Assembly (NCBI GenBank): GCA_016630955.3
Contig: CM049994.1
Span: forward strand, 1,674,001-1,738,000
Source of the DNA: Didymella arachidicola
Lineage: Eukaryota > Ascomycota > Dothideomycetes > Pleosporales > Didymellaceae
Direction: 5' to 3'
Length of the DNA: 64,000 bases
Shown here in pieces: positions 33,051-42,589 of the stretch (the first letter of the stretch is position 1; each line of letters opens with the position of its first letter). The notes below the pieces were generated by a model that searched no databases, had not been told where the DNA came from, and saw nothing but the letters and a program-made list of their open reading frames with translations. The position numbers and the translations under genes were made by a program.

Positions 33051-34783
33051 CTAGCCGTGAAGGCGTTGAGGCGTGCATTGGTTGAATCCGTGCATTGGGT
33101 GCACGGACACGGTACCATCTTTGAGCCTCTTGGCCTCAGCAGCACTCTGTCTCCACCCCATCCCACTCTTCATAATCCACATGACAGCAGCAATCAACAC
33201 GACATACACCAGCCCGATAAACGTGAACGCCCAGCCCGTACTCATCGCCCTGCACATGGGGATAATGGCAGCCGTCCCTCCAGCACCCATCAAGCATCTG
33301 GCGAAGTTGATCGCCGCAGTCGCTGCAGCAGGCTTGTCGCGGTGCAGATCGACAAGCAGTCCGTTGGTGATGTTGAATGCAGTGGTTATACCGAATCCGA
33401 CGATGAACAGTGCGATCTCCGGGCCAGCTAGGTGGATGCGGAAGTTGACTGTCCAACCGAACATGATCAGGCCGAGGATACCGATGATGTGGCCTGGTAA
33501 GACGATCTCAAGCTTTACCCTTTCGATCGGGAAATCAGTCAGGTCTTGCTGCTTGCCTGTTAAGATGGGCATGTTGAGCCGCTTTGCGTGGCGTCGGAAG
33601 TTCCAGTCGACGACGTGGCCCATGGTTAGAGACGAAACGAGCGCGCCGGTGCCGCTGGCGATGTAGCACAATCCTACGTCGAGCTCGTTCAGGTTGTATG
33701 CTTCTTTGAAGAGGGTGGGGATCGCGGTGGTAGTCATCGTCATGCCTGTGAAGAAGAGGCCATTGTATAGCAGGATGAGGCCTGACTCTTTTTCGGCGAG
33801 AATCATAAAAGTAGCGAGCGGGTTGATAGGGATCTTGGCTTTTGCGGGCTGCGTATCTGCAGTGTTGTGGTTGTCTTGGACGTTGGAAGCGCTCGCAAGC
33901 TTGCGTTGTTGGTACCAGCTGATGACGGTCTGGTTGATGCCCCGTGGTGGTATGGATCCATTGCCTACGATGTTCCGACACGTCTCTGGGAAGAGAAAGG
34001 CGAAGACGACGAGTAGCACTCCGGCGAAGATTGCCAGAAACCAGAAGATCGACCGCCAGCCTAGGTACTGTGCGAGTATTCCTCCGATTGTAGGTCCAAA
34101 TGCGGGGCCACATCTTGTTGGTGTCAGCGGCTGTTCTTGGCTACGACTGGTGGGAAGACTCACAGTATACCTGCCCCAGCGTAGCCCATATATTTCCCTC
34201 GCTCTGCAGAGGTGGATATGTCGGATACAATGGCGAAGGCGAGGGCAATTGCAGCACTACATCCAACCGCCTGAACCATGCGCAGAATCAGCAGCGCAAT
34301 ATAGTTTGTCTGGAGGGCTAGTCCGATGTTGGCAACGATGTAAATGATATAGCAGACGATGAACGAAAGCCGCCTGCCGCTGGTGTCAGACATGGCGCCG
34401 ATGATGGCTGGAGCAATTCCTTGAGCGATCTTGATTGGTCAGTCCTGAACGTGAGCTATGAAATGAGCAAGCATACTCACCATGTAGGTAGTGACGGATA
34501 TGTTAGCCTTTGTGGGCGAGATGTGCAGTACACCTGTTAACACGTTGAGCGCGGGAAGCACGGTGGTTGCACCAAACGGCGAGATCAAGGCTGAGATTGA
34601 GACTAGGAAGATGATCCATGTTTTCATTCGCGGGCTGAAGGTGGAATACGGTGGTCCTGACACCTGGCGCTGGGGGGTCTCTCGTGGCCCGTGTTTCTCA
34701 ACATCGGCTTCTGGCGATGCATCTCTGACGACGTCCGGCTCCTTCTTGTCTTCGGTTGCGGACGTTGGTCTGGATTCACTCAT
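33051..34783 (-). CDS. MFS drug:H+ antiporter-like transporter with transposon-derived C-terminus
   Basis: Exons 34783-34481, 34429-34164 and 34113-33051 (introns 51 and 50 nt, both GTGAG...AAG) give 543 residues. An N-terminal charged cytosolic tail precedes about 12 membrane helices. DHA1-type motifs are present, including GAMSDTSGRRLSF between helices 2 and 3 and GPAFGPTIGGILAQYLGWRSIFW in helices 5-6. The second half runs from LIMFGWTVNF to FIGLVYVVLIAAVMWIMK. It resembles fungal quinidine/fluconazole-resistance-type exporters of the plasma membrane. After KRLKDG the last 20 residues (TVSVHPMHGFNQCTPQRLHG) come from the inverted repeat of the adjacent transposon, which supplies the stop. 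All membrane helices seem retained. Confidence 0.87.
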
Positions 34784-35442
34784 GTTGGTGACGGCCCATT
34801 AGATGAAGTGGTCACGCGACCGCTGGGAAAGGGTTGAATTGAGCGACAGAACGGTCGGCTCCGATGTCGAAACCTTGGGGCTTCCATGCCTTTAAACAGG
34901 CAGCGCAGCCTACCGAAGCGCAGAGCTAGTAATGGAAAGTGGAGTTGCGCGTCTCGAGCAGCGGGACTTGCGCCACAAGGGTACATATCCGGCGGTAATG
35001 GCGGTGGGATAGAGACGACGTATGCGCTTGATGTCTGCAGCAGGCTCGACAGCACCCTCGAGGGGCCAATGAGACGCGATGAGAATGCAGATCACAGTTG
35101 CGGATGCAGCCTTGCGTCAGCATGGTGCAATCGGCATAGTCGATAAGGAAGAGGCGCAGGCGACTATTTCGTGTCCGGGAATAAGTTACGACCGCACCGA
35201 GGACGGCATGTTGTAGACCGAGATTCCCGACGTGATCTTCGGGCGGGTGGATTATCGACGTTCAAACAAGCCTTCTCGCACCTTTCTGGCTTCGAGGAAG
35301 GATTGGGAGTTATGTAGTCACTGTCTTGTTCTTTTCCTACTTTGCAAAGGTCTTCGTTATCGAACGTTTCTGTGTTCAACGCGGACAAGCTCAATTCATC
35401 ACGGCGATTTACCCACGTCACAACTGCTGAGGCTTGAGCATC
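34784..35442. other. Promoter-side intergenic stretch
   Basis: Upstream of the transporter gene. No coding frame with recognisable content is seen. Confidence 0.45.
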
Positions 35443-35696
35443 TACGAAGAAGCTCGTTCTTTTTGAGCGATCACTTGCAGGAACACCACAACGCACCTTC
35501 TACTTGTGTTTGCAGCTATGCAACACAACAACGTAATTAATTATTAAGGAGCTATGTAGAGAAGATAAATTTCTTTCTATCTATATACTCTACTGATTAT
35601 ATTATATAGTTGTGTTGTTATTATAGCGCGTGCAAAAGGGAGAGTCTTGTTAGTGTTCCTGCGAGTGATCGCTTCAGAAAAACGAGCTTCTTCGTA
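35443..35696. mobile_element. Fold-back (MITE-like) element
   Basis: A 44-bp arm at 35443-35486 (starting TACGAAGAAGCTCGTT) is repeated in inverted orientation at 35653-35696 with few mismatches. Inner AACACAACAACG and TTGTGTTGTT segments extend the pairing, leaving an AT-rich centre. There is no coding capacity. The size and form fit a non-autonomous inverted-repeat transposon, but no target duplication was confirmed. Confidence 0.65.
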
Positions 35697-36010
35697 CGCT
35701 TGGGAAAGAGACAGTCAGGTGATCACGTCTATTTTCAAGTTGACGTCTAATCCTATCGTCACGTGATAGAGTCGACGCTTCCCCAGCTTGAACACCCCGC
35801 AGCAGATGGTATGCTCTTGCAGCGCTACAGGGCCACACCCACGAGCACCGACTCGAATTCCGCCCCGCTGGTTTCGGAAGCGGAACGGCTCCAGCGGAGT
35901 CTAGCATCCTCGAGGCTTTCCAAGCGAGCACTATAACACAATGGCTCGTCTGACTTTGACGAACACCCTTTGCCTTTCGCCTAGCCTGCCTTTTCTGTTG
36001 GAGGTACACG

Positions 36011-36232
36011 ATGTATATCTTGAAGCGGCTATTTACGAGCCAGGGGCATATCGAGTTTGACGAGCGGTATGTGAAGCGGCAGCTGGAGAGCAGGGTGGAG
36101 AAGGGGAGTGTGGAGAAGAGGGATGCGGACGAGGCGGCGGAGAGGGCGGGCTGGATGCATGATGGGTTGGTGATGGCGAAGGCGGTGCTGAGGTTTTTTC
36201 ATGGGGATGATGATGGGGAGGAGTTTGAGTAG
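36011..36232 (+). CDS. Small hypothetical ORF, 73 residues, possibly a gene fragment
   Basis: An open frame from ATG 36011 (MYILKRLFTSQGHIEFDERY) with charged, helical composition and a Gly/Asp/Glu-rich end (FHGDDDGEEFE). Its 3' part (36161 onward) is the first unit of a tandem repeat whose later units are mutated. It may be a relic of a larger gene. No family is recognised. Confidence 0.35.
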   Translation: MYILKRLFTSQGHIEFDERYVKRQLESRVEKGSVEKRDADEAAERAGWMHDGLVMAKAVLRFFHGDDDGEEFE

Positions 36233-36400
36233 GTATATAGAGAGTAGACTAGATGTAACAGGTTAGTAATAGCAAAGGCAGTGTCAAGTTTTTTTTTATT
36301 GGGATAATAATAAGACAAAGGTTGAGTAGACGCATATAGGGGGTAGACCAGATATTATAGGCTAGTTATAGCTAAAAAGAAAAAAAGTACGACGCTATTT
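36161..36400. repeat. Tandem repeat of about 95 bp with progressive G-to-A decay
   Basis: Unit A is 36161-36251 (GATGGGTTGGTGATGGCGAA...), unit B is 36252-36350 (GATGTAACAGGTTAGTAATA...), and a partial unit C starts at 36351 (GATATTATAGGCTAGTTATA...). B and C match A with mostly G-to-A differences. Confidence 0.6.
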
Positions 36401-36504
36401 CTATAGTGACAATGACGATTCTATATCCAAGTAAGGAGGTGGCTGCTACGCGTGACGAATTCATGATTGATTATTTCGAGCGTTGATCTACTCTCCATGA
36501 CGTA

Positions 36505-37710
36505 TCACGCACTGCAGTCAATATCCTGGCCATTCAGCTTCAGTTGCTCAGGATCATGCGGGGCCTCGGCCTTCTTCCCCTCGCCGTCGTTGCCGGTCAG
36601 CACATCAGCAAAGAGCTTGCCGCACGCCTCAATGCAGGCCTCGCTGATCTGGTAGTGGATGACAAACCGCCCTCCACGCGTGCGCACACCGTACTTGTCC
36701 GCCGTCTCGATGAAGTGGTTGACGTCGATATCGTGCTTGGCGAGACCCAGCCACACCATGTTGGAGTCGACAGGCAGATCCAGCTTCCCGCCAAGATCCG
36801 TCCACAGCTTCGCTATCCGCTTAGCCTTGTCGTGCGACTCAGCGAGCTTCCCCCCCAAAAACGTCTCTTCGACGGCGACACGCGCCGGCGCTGCAACAAC
36901 GCCCGCCTGGCGCAGGCCGCCGCCGATGCTCTTCCTAACCCAGCGGCTCCGCTTGATAAACGCCTCGGTCCCCACGATGATGCTGCCAATGGGCGCGCCG
37001 AGCCCCTTGCTGAAACACAGCGACACGCTGTCCATCTCGGCGCAAAACTCCCTCAGGGTCCCCGCGCCCGCGGCCACGGCCTCCCACAGCCGCGCGCCGT
37101 CCATGTGCATTAGCACCCCGTTCGCGCGCGCCCAGGCGGCAATGCGGCGCACTTCGCTCAACGGCATGACGGCGCCGTCGAGCGTGTTCTCGAGCGAGAT
37201 GACGCGGGTGGGGCAGGCGTGCACGTCGTCGCTGAGCACGGCGTACTTTTGGACTTCCTCGAGGGTCATGTATGTGCCGTTGCGGGGGTCGATGGGCTGC
37301 GTGAAGGCCTGCGAGAGGGACGCGACGCCGCCGGCTTCGTACTGGACGATGTGGCCGCGGCGGTCGCAGAGGATGGCGTGGGGCGGGGCGGCGAGGTGGG
37401 CGCGCAGGGCGACCTGGTTGCCCATGCTGCCCGAGAGGACGAGCAGCGCGTCTTCCGTGCCGGTGAGGTCGGCGATGAAGCGCTCGAGGCCGATGGTCGT
37501 CGGGTCCTCCATGGACACGTCGTCGAGCAGCGAGCAGTTCTGGATGGCGCGCAGCATCGCCAGCGTCGGCGTCGTGTGCACGTCGGAGCGCACGTCAAAG
37601 GCCGCCGGGTTGTGTTCGCTGCCCCAGGCGGTGCCTGCAGTCCCTGCTTGCTGCGCGCCATTTGCGGCGGGCGCGGTGCTCTTGGCCGTGTACTGGTCGA
37701 ACGCCGACAT
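36505..37710 (-). CDS. L-threonine aldolase family (PLP-dependent, beta-eliminating lyase fold)
   Basis: The 401-residue single-exon protein starts at ATG 37710. Fold-type I aldolase features are DVRSDVHTTPTLAMLRAIQN near the N-terminus, MEDPTTIGLERFIADLTGTEDAL, HILCD-like substrate loop AILCDRRGHIVQYEAGG, HMDGARLWEA with the pyridine-binding Asp204, and SLCFSKGLGAPIGS with PLP-Lys235. The family splits L-threonine or L-allo-threonine into glycine and acetaldehyde in the cytosol. The stereospecificity cannot be told from sequence here. The N-terminal 35 residues are Ala/Gly-rich and of uncertain role. The gene is GC-rich, like the Dus2-like gene. Confidence 0.92.
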   Translation of the reverse strand: MSAFDQYTAKSTAPAANGAQQAGTAGTAWGSEHNPAAFDVRSDVHTTPTLAMLRAIQNCSLLDDVSMEDPTTIGLERFIADLTGTEDALLVLSGSMGNQVALRAHLAAPPHAILCDRRGHIVQYEAGGVASLSQAFTQPIDPRNGTYMTLEEVQKYAVLSDDVHACPTRVISLENTLDGAVMPLSEVRRIAAWARANGVLMHMDGARLWEAVAAGAGTLREFCAEMDSVSLCFSKGLGAPIGSIIVGTEAFIKRSRWVRKSIGGGLRQAGVVAAPARVAVEETFLGGKLAESHDKAKRIAKLWTDLGGKLDLPVDSNMVWLGLAKHDIDVNHFIETADKYGVRTRGGRFVIHYQISEACIEACGKLFADVLTGNDGEGKKAEAPHDPEQLKLNGQDIDCSA

Positions 37711-38550
37711 GGCGACGCGAGCCGGCGATGTGTGCAGCCCGCGGCCGGTGAGGGAGAGGACGGCGCGGGGCTCAGCGGGTCGGGCGCGGGTGGCTGCTGC
37801 TGCTGGAGAGGTGTGAGGTCAATCGCACGGCAGCACCTGGGGTGGACGTTCCCACGTACTGCAGAGGCGGGCCAGCGAATATAAGCGTAGCGGCGGCATG
37901 GAGACGTCGTTGTGCTGCAGTCGGCAGGGCGCGTTGAGGTTGGCCCGCCGCGGATAACCCCGCCAGCCACTATGAACGCAGGCCCCACTACGAAGTATTA
38001 CCCTATAATTTGCTCCCAACGCGTCCAGCACACGTCTCTGCAACGGCCATCGCTGCGGCGCTCGGCGCGGCGAGAAGCGCGACACTGGCTATCGTCGGCT
38101 TGTCGACCCAGAGAGGGCCACCAACGACATCCTTAGCTCATCACCCTTCACCACGCGGCGATAAGGACAAGTCAACACAGGTTCCCCGTCGGTCAAGCAT
38201 GCGCAGCTTCTTGCGTTCCGTGGCTGCCACAAATCTACTGTCTAGCATCATTAGCAGACCAAACGCCTTGGTAAGCATGAACCGGTTAGGTTCTGGTGCC
38301 GGTCAGTGTATGCAGAGCCAGCTGCTTGTGTCATCACACACTGGCGTGCTTTCCTGATGCATGCAGAAGCCATGCAACCAGCATTCACAGTCTCAATCAC
38401 TGCAATCATGACCGCTGGATATCGCAATGAGTGCGTTCTATTGCCGGCGCCTTTGCCTTGCTCCATCAGCCGCTACTAGAGATGCCTGAGACAAGTCTAC
38501 AGAATAACACAGTCATTGCCCTCGCGACAATAGACGACCAATCAGATCCT
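37711..38550. other. Intergenic stretch, no gene recognised
   Basis: Includes the promoter of the aldolase gene and the 3' flank of the lipase gene. No further supported feature. Confidence 0.45.
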
Positions 38551-39945
38551 TCAGTTTTCGCCTACGGGCGCATACACGTTCTTGGCATCAAAAGGCCTCA
38601 CCTCCATCTTAGAGCACTTCCCATCGGTCTTCTTTCCATCGAATCGGTCTTCCATCCATCCGAGGAAAGATGGTGCCGACACCGGAATCACCGGATCGTG
38701 TTCGATGTCAGGGTAAAGCTGCAGATGGACCTCACTGCCAGCTTCGCACGTGACGTTCCAAGCATATTCAGTCACCTCGGGAGAGACTGACGTATCTGCC
38801 AAACCTTGAACGACAAGGATGGGCTGGCAACTCTTCTTTTCGCCAACAGCCGATAGCTCATCGATGATGCCGATGACTCTAAGCGCCTGCATCGCGACGT
38901 TGGCGTCCGAAAGATCAATAATCTCGTCAATGTCCAGACCGGTCGCCATAGCCTCCATCGAGTCGTAGCAAGCCTGCGCTTTCTTCGCAAGCTCCAAGCG
39001 CTGTCGGTATGTAGAATCCAGCCAACTGAAGGTCTCATTGGGATACACATTCTCAAGACCGATAATCGCCCATCCAAGCTCGCCCAGTACGCCGGCACCA
39101 GCATCCGGGTCAGAGGAGTTAGCGGTCTCCGCTGCCTCTGTAGCAGCAAGAGCGGTCTGGCCCTGAAAAACACCTGGAGCTTGAGCAACCGTTCCTAGAT
39201 ACGGTCCAGCGAGCCCAGTGCTGTTGGCCACCAAGTCACTCTCGGCGAGCGCCCAGACAGTGCCTCCGCCCTCAGAGTGGCCGACGCTCATCCAGTCCTT
39301 ACTCAACGAGCCGCCCCAGATCTTGCGCGACGCCGCTACAGAGTAGTACACATCGTTTGCGTGCGATCCCAGCGCTGAGTACGGGTGGCCGATGTAGTTG
39401 TTGCCCAAGCCCGCGTAGTCGGTAGCAATAACTGCATACCCTCTCTCGGTCAAGAGCGCCCAGCTATCGTACTCATACAGATCCGGCATCGCTGACGGTG
39501 CGCAGCCCTTGAAGACACCGGAAGTCCCGTGTGCCCACGCAACCGTGCGGTAGGAATGCCCATTCTTCGGGCTGGCGTACGGAAAAGCAACAAAGCCCGT
39601 CACCGGCACGGTCTTGCCGAATAGATCCACGGAGGTGTATTGGATGCGGTACGCGGATATTCCTGGGGGAACGCTCCCAGCAAAATCCTCCGGGTTGAGC
39701 GGTGCCCACTTGAGCATGTCGCCTGGGGCTGAAGCAGAGAAGTTCTTGGCTGTTGCGTAGAAGTTTTCGTCGTACAGGGCTCCGAACTCTGCGTAGTCTA
39801 CGGCGATGCCGGCGCTGAAGGCGGCGTAGCAGGTTCCATTGCAGCCGTACTGGGCGGCGACGCTGGCGGACACGTTGAAATTGGCGGCGCGTGTGCCGGT
39901 GACTACTGGGGTGAGGAGGGCGTTGATGAAGTGTTGGATCTTCAT
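38551..39945 (-). CDS. Secretory lipase (alpha/beta hydrolase, LIP family)
   Basis: The 464-residue protein starts at ATG 39945 (MKIQHFINALLTPVVTGTRA), with a short, weak signal-like N-terminus. The alpha/beta-hydrolase features are an oxyanion region WAHGTSGVFKGCAP, the nucleophile elbow VGHSEGGG (Ser224), the acid in GLADTSVSP (Asp383) and the base in IEHDPVIP (His415). Cys pairs and several NxS/T sites (NVSAS, NSTGL, NETFS, NVT) are consistent with secretion. Candida LIP-type and ascomycete secretory lipases share this layout and hydrolyse acylglycerols outside the cell. No intron is needed. Because the signal sequence is weak, an alternative first exon is possible. Confidence 0.87.
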   Translation of the reverse strand: MKIQHFINALLTPVVTGTRAANFNVSASVAAQYGCNGTCYAAFSAGIAVDYAEFGALYDENFYATAKNFSASAPGDMLKWAPLNPEDFAGSVPPGISAYRIQYTSVDLFGKTVPVTGFVAFPYASPKNGHSYRTVAWAHGTSGVFKGCAPSAMPDLYEYDSWALLTERGYAVIATDYAGLGNNYIGHPYSALGSHANDVYYSVAASRKIWGGSLSKDWMSVGHSEGGGTVWALAESDLVANSTGLAGPYLGTVAQAPGVFQGQTALAATEAAETANSSDPDAGAGVLGELGWAIIGLENVYPNETFSWLDSTYRQRLELAKKAQACYDSMEAMATGLDIDEIIDLSDANVAMQALRVIGIIDELSAVGEKKSCQPILVVQGLADTSVSPEVTEYAWNVTCEAGSEVHLQLYPDIEHDPVIPVSAPSFLGWMEDRFDGKKTDGKCSKMEVRPFDAKNVYAPVGEN

Positions 39946-40849
39946 GTTGTGCGCTGCAGCACAGTCGGTCCTGTGAGTAGTTCATCCAGGTGAAAGCAAG
40001 ATCCACTTCTTATATGTACAAGCTATTCAGCCGCACCGACGCGCACCCAACTTCGGAGGCTGCTCCATCTCTTGCCATTGTTCAAGCCACTATTGGTGGC
40101 TGGTATTTGCATGCGCGAAACCCCGGCTGAGTGTTAGTGCTGAGCCGCAACCAGACAAGCTCTTGTCGTGAAAGCTTGTTCCTACCGGCGGCGCCTCCGC
40201 TTTCCGGTACGAGCATGGCGCGCGCGCGCTTGTTTCCGCTGCGCGTGAAATTTGACGCCATTAACCGTGGTTCGCTGCGCCGAGGCGCTGTTTTCAAGGC
40301 CCAGGATGGCTGGCCAATGGCGACTCGGCCTCCCCAAAATGGCTACTGTGGCATATACCACAGGTTTTTTAGATTGATCTTATAACGAGGCTAATGTATT
40401 AAAATATTCACACGCTAAGAGTTAATAAATAGTTCTTTAGTTAGCTGCTAGGAGAGTTCTGATAAGGCAGTACTAGATTAAGATTTCAGCCCGCACCCCT
40501 AGACGCTGTCCCCAACCTACAAATCTTTATGGCACATACTACAGTAGTCCCGCAGCTTACAGTTCACGGTCCACTAGAGCCGCACGACAGGACCATGACC
40601 AAGACACTGCACGTGGGACGTTGCGACCAAGACATGAGGTGTGGGTTGCGATCGACACTTTCACTTTGCTACAGGCGGCCTCGCGATTGTGTCTGAAAAG
40701 AGTAAGCGAGCGCGATGCATTGGCGGTCTGAGCAGACCAGTGGCTCGCCTTCACTTTGAATTGTACATAACGAGAGGCTTGAGAGCAATTATCTCGCAGT
40801 TGGCCTCCACACTTCTCCCACGATAACTACACGCTCAGCCACGACCACC
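39946..40849. other. Intergenic stretch with an AT-rich block
   Basis: Shared upstream region of the divergent lipase and RTA1-like genes. It includes an AT-rich block at about 40370-40480 that may be a degraded repeat. No gene is seen. Confidence 0.45.
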
Positions 40850-41916
40850 ATGGCGACCAACTTCTTCTACCCGATCGGCTTCGGCCCCAGCGCAAACTGC
40901 AAACTCGACATACCCGGCTGCACCCTCGATATCAGCGTCTTCCAGTACCTGCCCAATGTCGCTGCGAACGCGACGTTTCTCGCAGTCTTTGCTCTCCTCA
41001 TGACAGTCCACATCGCACAAGGCATCCGCTACAAGGCGTGGGCTTACGTGGGCTGTATTGTGGCTGGCTGCGCCCTCGAGCTTGTAGGCTACGTGGGGCG
41101 AATCATGCTGCATGGCGATCCTTTTGACTTTGACGCCTTTTTGATCAACCTTGGTATACACTTCTTAAGGTCGAGTCGGAGACTATGTTGGAGCCGCTAA
41201 CGTTAGGCAGTGCCGATCACAATTGCTCCCGTCTTCTTCTGCGCTGCAATATACGTCCAGCTCACAAGATTGTGAGTACAATGATGCTTGACAAAAGTTC
41301 ATTCGCCAGGAATCGTTGACAAAGTCCTCCAGCATCACGCACACTGACCGCTCGCTCTCTCGCTTCAGTCCCCGTATCATAAGCTTTGTCTTCATCCCCT
41401 GCGACATCATCTCGCTTGTCCTTCAAGGTACCGGTGGAGCCCTATCTGCCGGAGCCGAGACCGCAGAAGGCACGGAAGTTGGTGTCGACGTGTCGAAAGC
41501 TGGGTTAATCTTCCAAATCGTTACACTTGTGCTGTTCATCGGTCTGTCGTTGGACTTCTTATGGGCGCTGCAAAGATCACACCAAAGAAATGGGTCGAGA
41601 GTGACAAGAGGGTTGAAGATGATGGTTGCTTGGCTCGCTGCAGCGACGATGTTGATCTTAGCTAGATGCATCTTCCGCATCTACGAATTGAAGGATGGAT
41701 ACTTCGCGCCCGCGTTCCGCAACGAGGGAACATTCATAGCATTCGAGTCAGTGTGAGTAAATGGAGTTTGTGGCGATTTCAATCCTGCTAACTTGAAGCA
41801 GCTTCATGATCGTGGCAGTTGCATGTCTTAACCTTGGTCACCCTAGCCGCGCGATCCGGAAGAATTCGACGTCTGGGGAGCCTGGAGAAACTTCTGAAGC
41901 ACCGAAAGAGAAGTAG
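40850..41916 (+). CDS. RTA1-like membrane protein (lipid-translocating exporter family)
   Basis: Four exons, 40850-41153, 41211-41271, 41333-41752 and 41802-41916, give 299 residues. The introns are 57, 61 and 49 nt, all GT-AG, the last with a perfect CTAAC branch. The joins restore RTA1 motifs: FDAFLINL-VPITIAPVFFCAAIYVQLTR, then a short loop, SRFSPRIISFVFIPCDIISLVLQGTGG, and RCIFRIYELKDGYFA followed by EGTFIAFESV-FMIVAVACLNLGHPSRA. About seven membrane helices are expected. Yeast relatives (Rta1, Rsb1, Pug1) affect resistance to lipid-active compounds and sphingoid-base release. The substrate here is unknown. The acceptor of intron 2 was chosen by phase and motif fit. Confidence 0.87.
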
Positions 41917-42589
41917 CTCAGGACAGGCTTGTTGAGGCACCTTCTACTTAACAACTATTGGCCGTCTCTACAATATTCAGAGACAGCCAAGGCCTGTCTT
42001 TCTACCTCTGTTGTGTAAGAAGTTCCTCTTCAACAACATATCGATGCTCGAGGGCGGTGAAGCAGATGTAGGGAAAGGCGCAGCAAGACATCGGACGCCT
42101 AAAACTGGGGCCAACAAGCGCTTACTTTCTTCCGTACAGGTTTGCGTTTCTATATACCGACCTATATGGAGCATTACTTGTTACCGCGCCCTTACATTTC
42201 TGCGTCCGGTTTATGCCAGTTTCTGTTCTATCTCTACGCGCCCTCATTACTACAGCGATCACAGCTGTGCACCGTGTAGGTGAGTCTGAGGCATGCAGCG
42301 CGGTTGGCAGACTCCGCGGAGCGTATCCCTGATACCGGATCCACAGCTAAACCACTTGCGCCAGACATTGCATAAGGCAGAGACGTATGCGGCTAAGCCA
42401 CCATCTAGGTTTCGCAAAAGCGATAGGGTTGTCTGCCCCTATCTGTCCCCTACAAGCACCTTTGACTACGTCTTGCACCTATTCACTCCCACCTCCCTTG
42501 CCACTATATACTTTCCGACCTGGCTTTGATTTAGGTGTATACATCTTGACGCAAGATTTATATCATTATCGCTGGCGTGTCTCCTCTCG
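41917..42589. other. Intergenic stretch, no gene recognised
   Basis: 3' flank of the RTA1-like gene and promoter of the HET gene. Nothing further is supported. Confidence 0.45.

Larger units (their letters stand above)
28883..33115. mobile_element. Two pogo-like transposons fused head to head
   Basis: The left end begins ACGTACATGTACCGTGTCC beside TA at 28881-28882, with two TCAATGCGCGCC/TCAACGCGCGCC motifs 17 bp apart. The right end carries CCAATGCACGG and CCAATGCACGCC 17 bp apart and shares the CCGTGTCCGTGCAC terminus, but lacks the last bases before the TA. The two transposase genes diverge from the centre. There the inner end of each element is partial and the two meet in a shared TGCACGGA (30992-30999). 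Confidence 0.85.

Noticed and set aside
33694..34347. Plus-strand 217-codon frame opposite the MFS gene
   Set aside because: It is antisense to conserved transporter helices and spans both transporter intron 2 and exons.
36659..37988. Several long frames opposite and beside the threonine aldolase gene
   Set aside because: They overlap a clearly conserved PLP enzyme in the wrong frame or strand and reflect its GC-rich codons.
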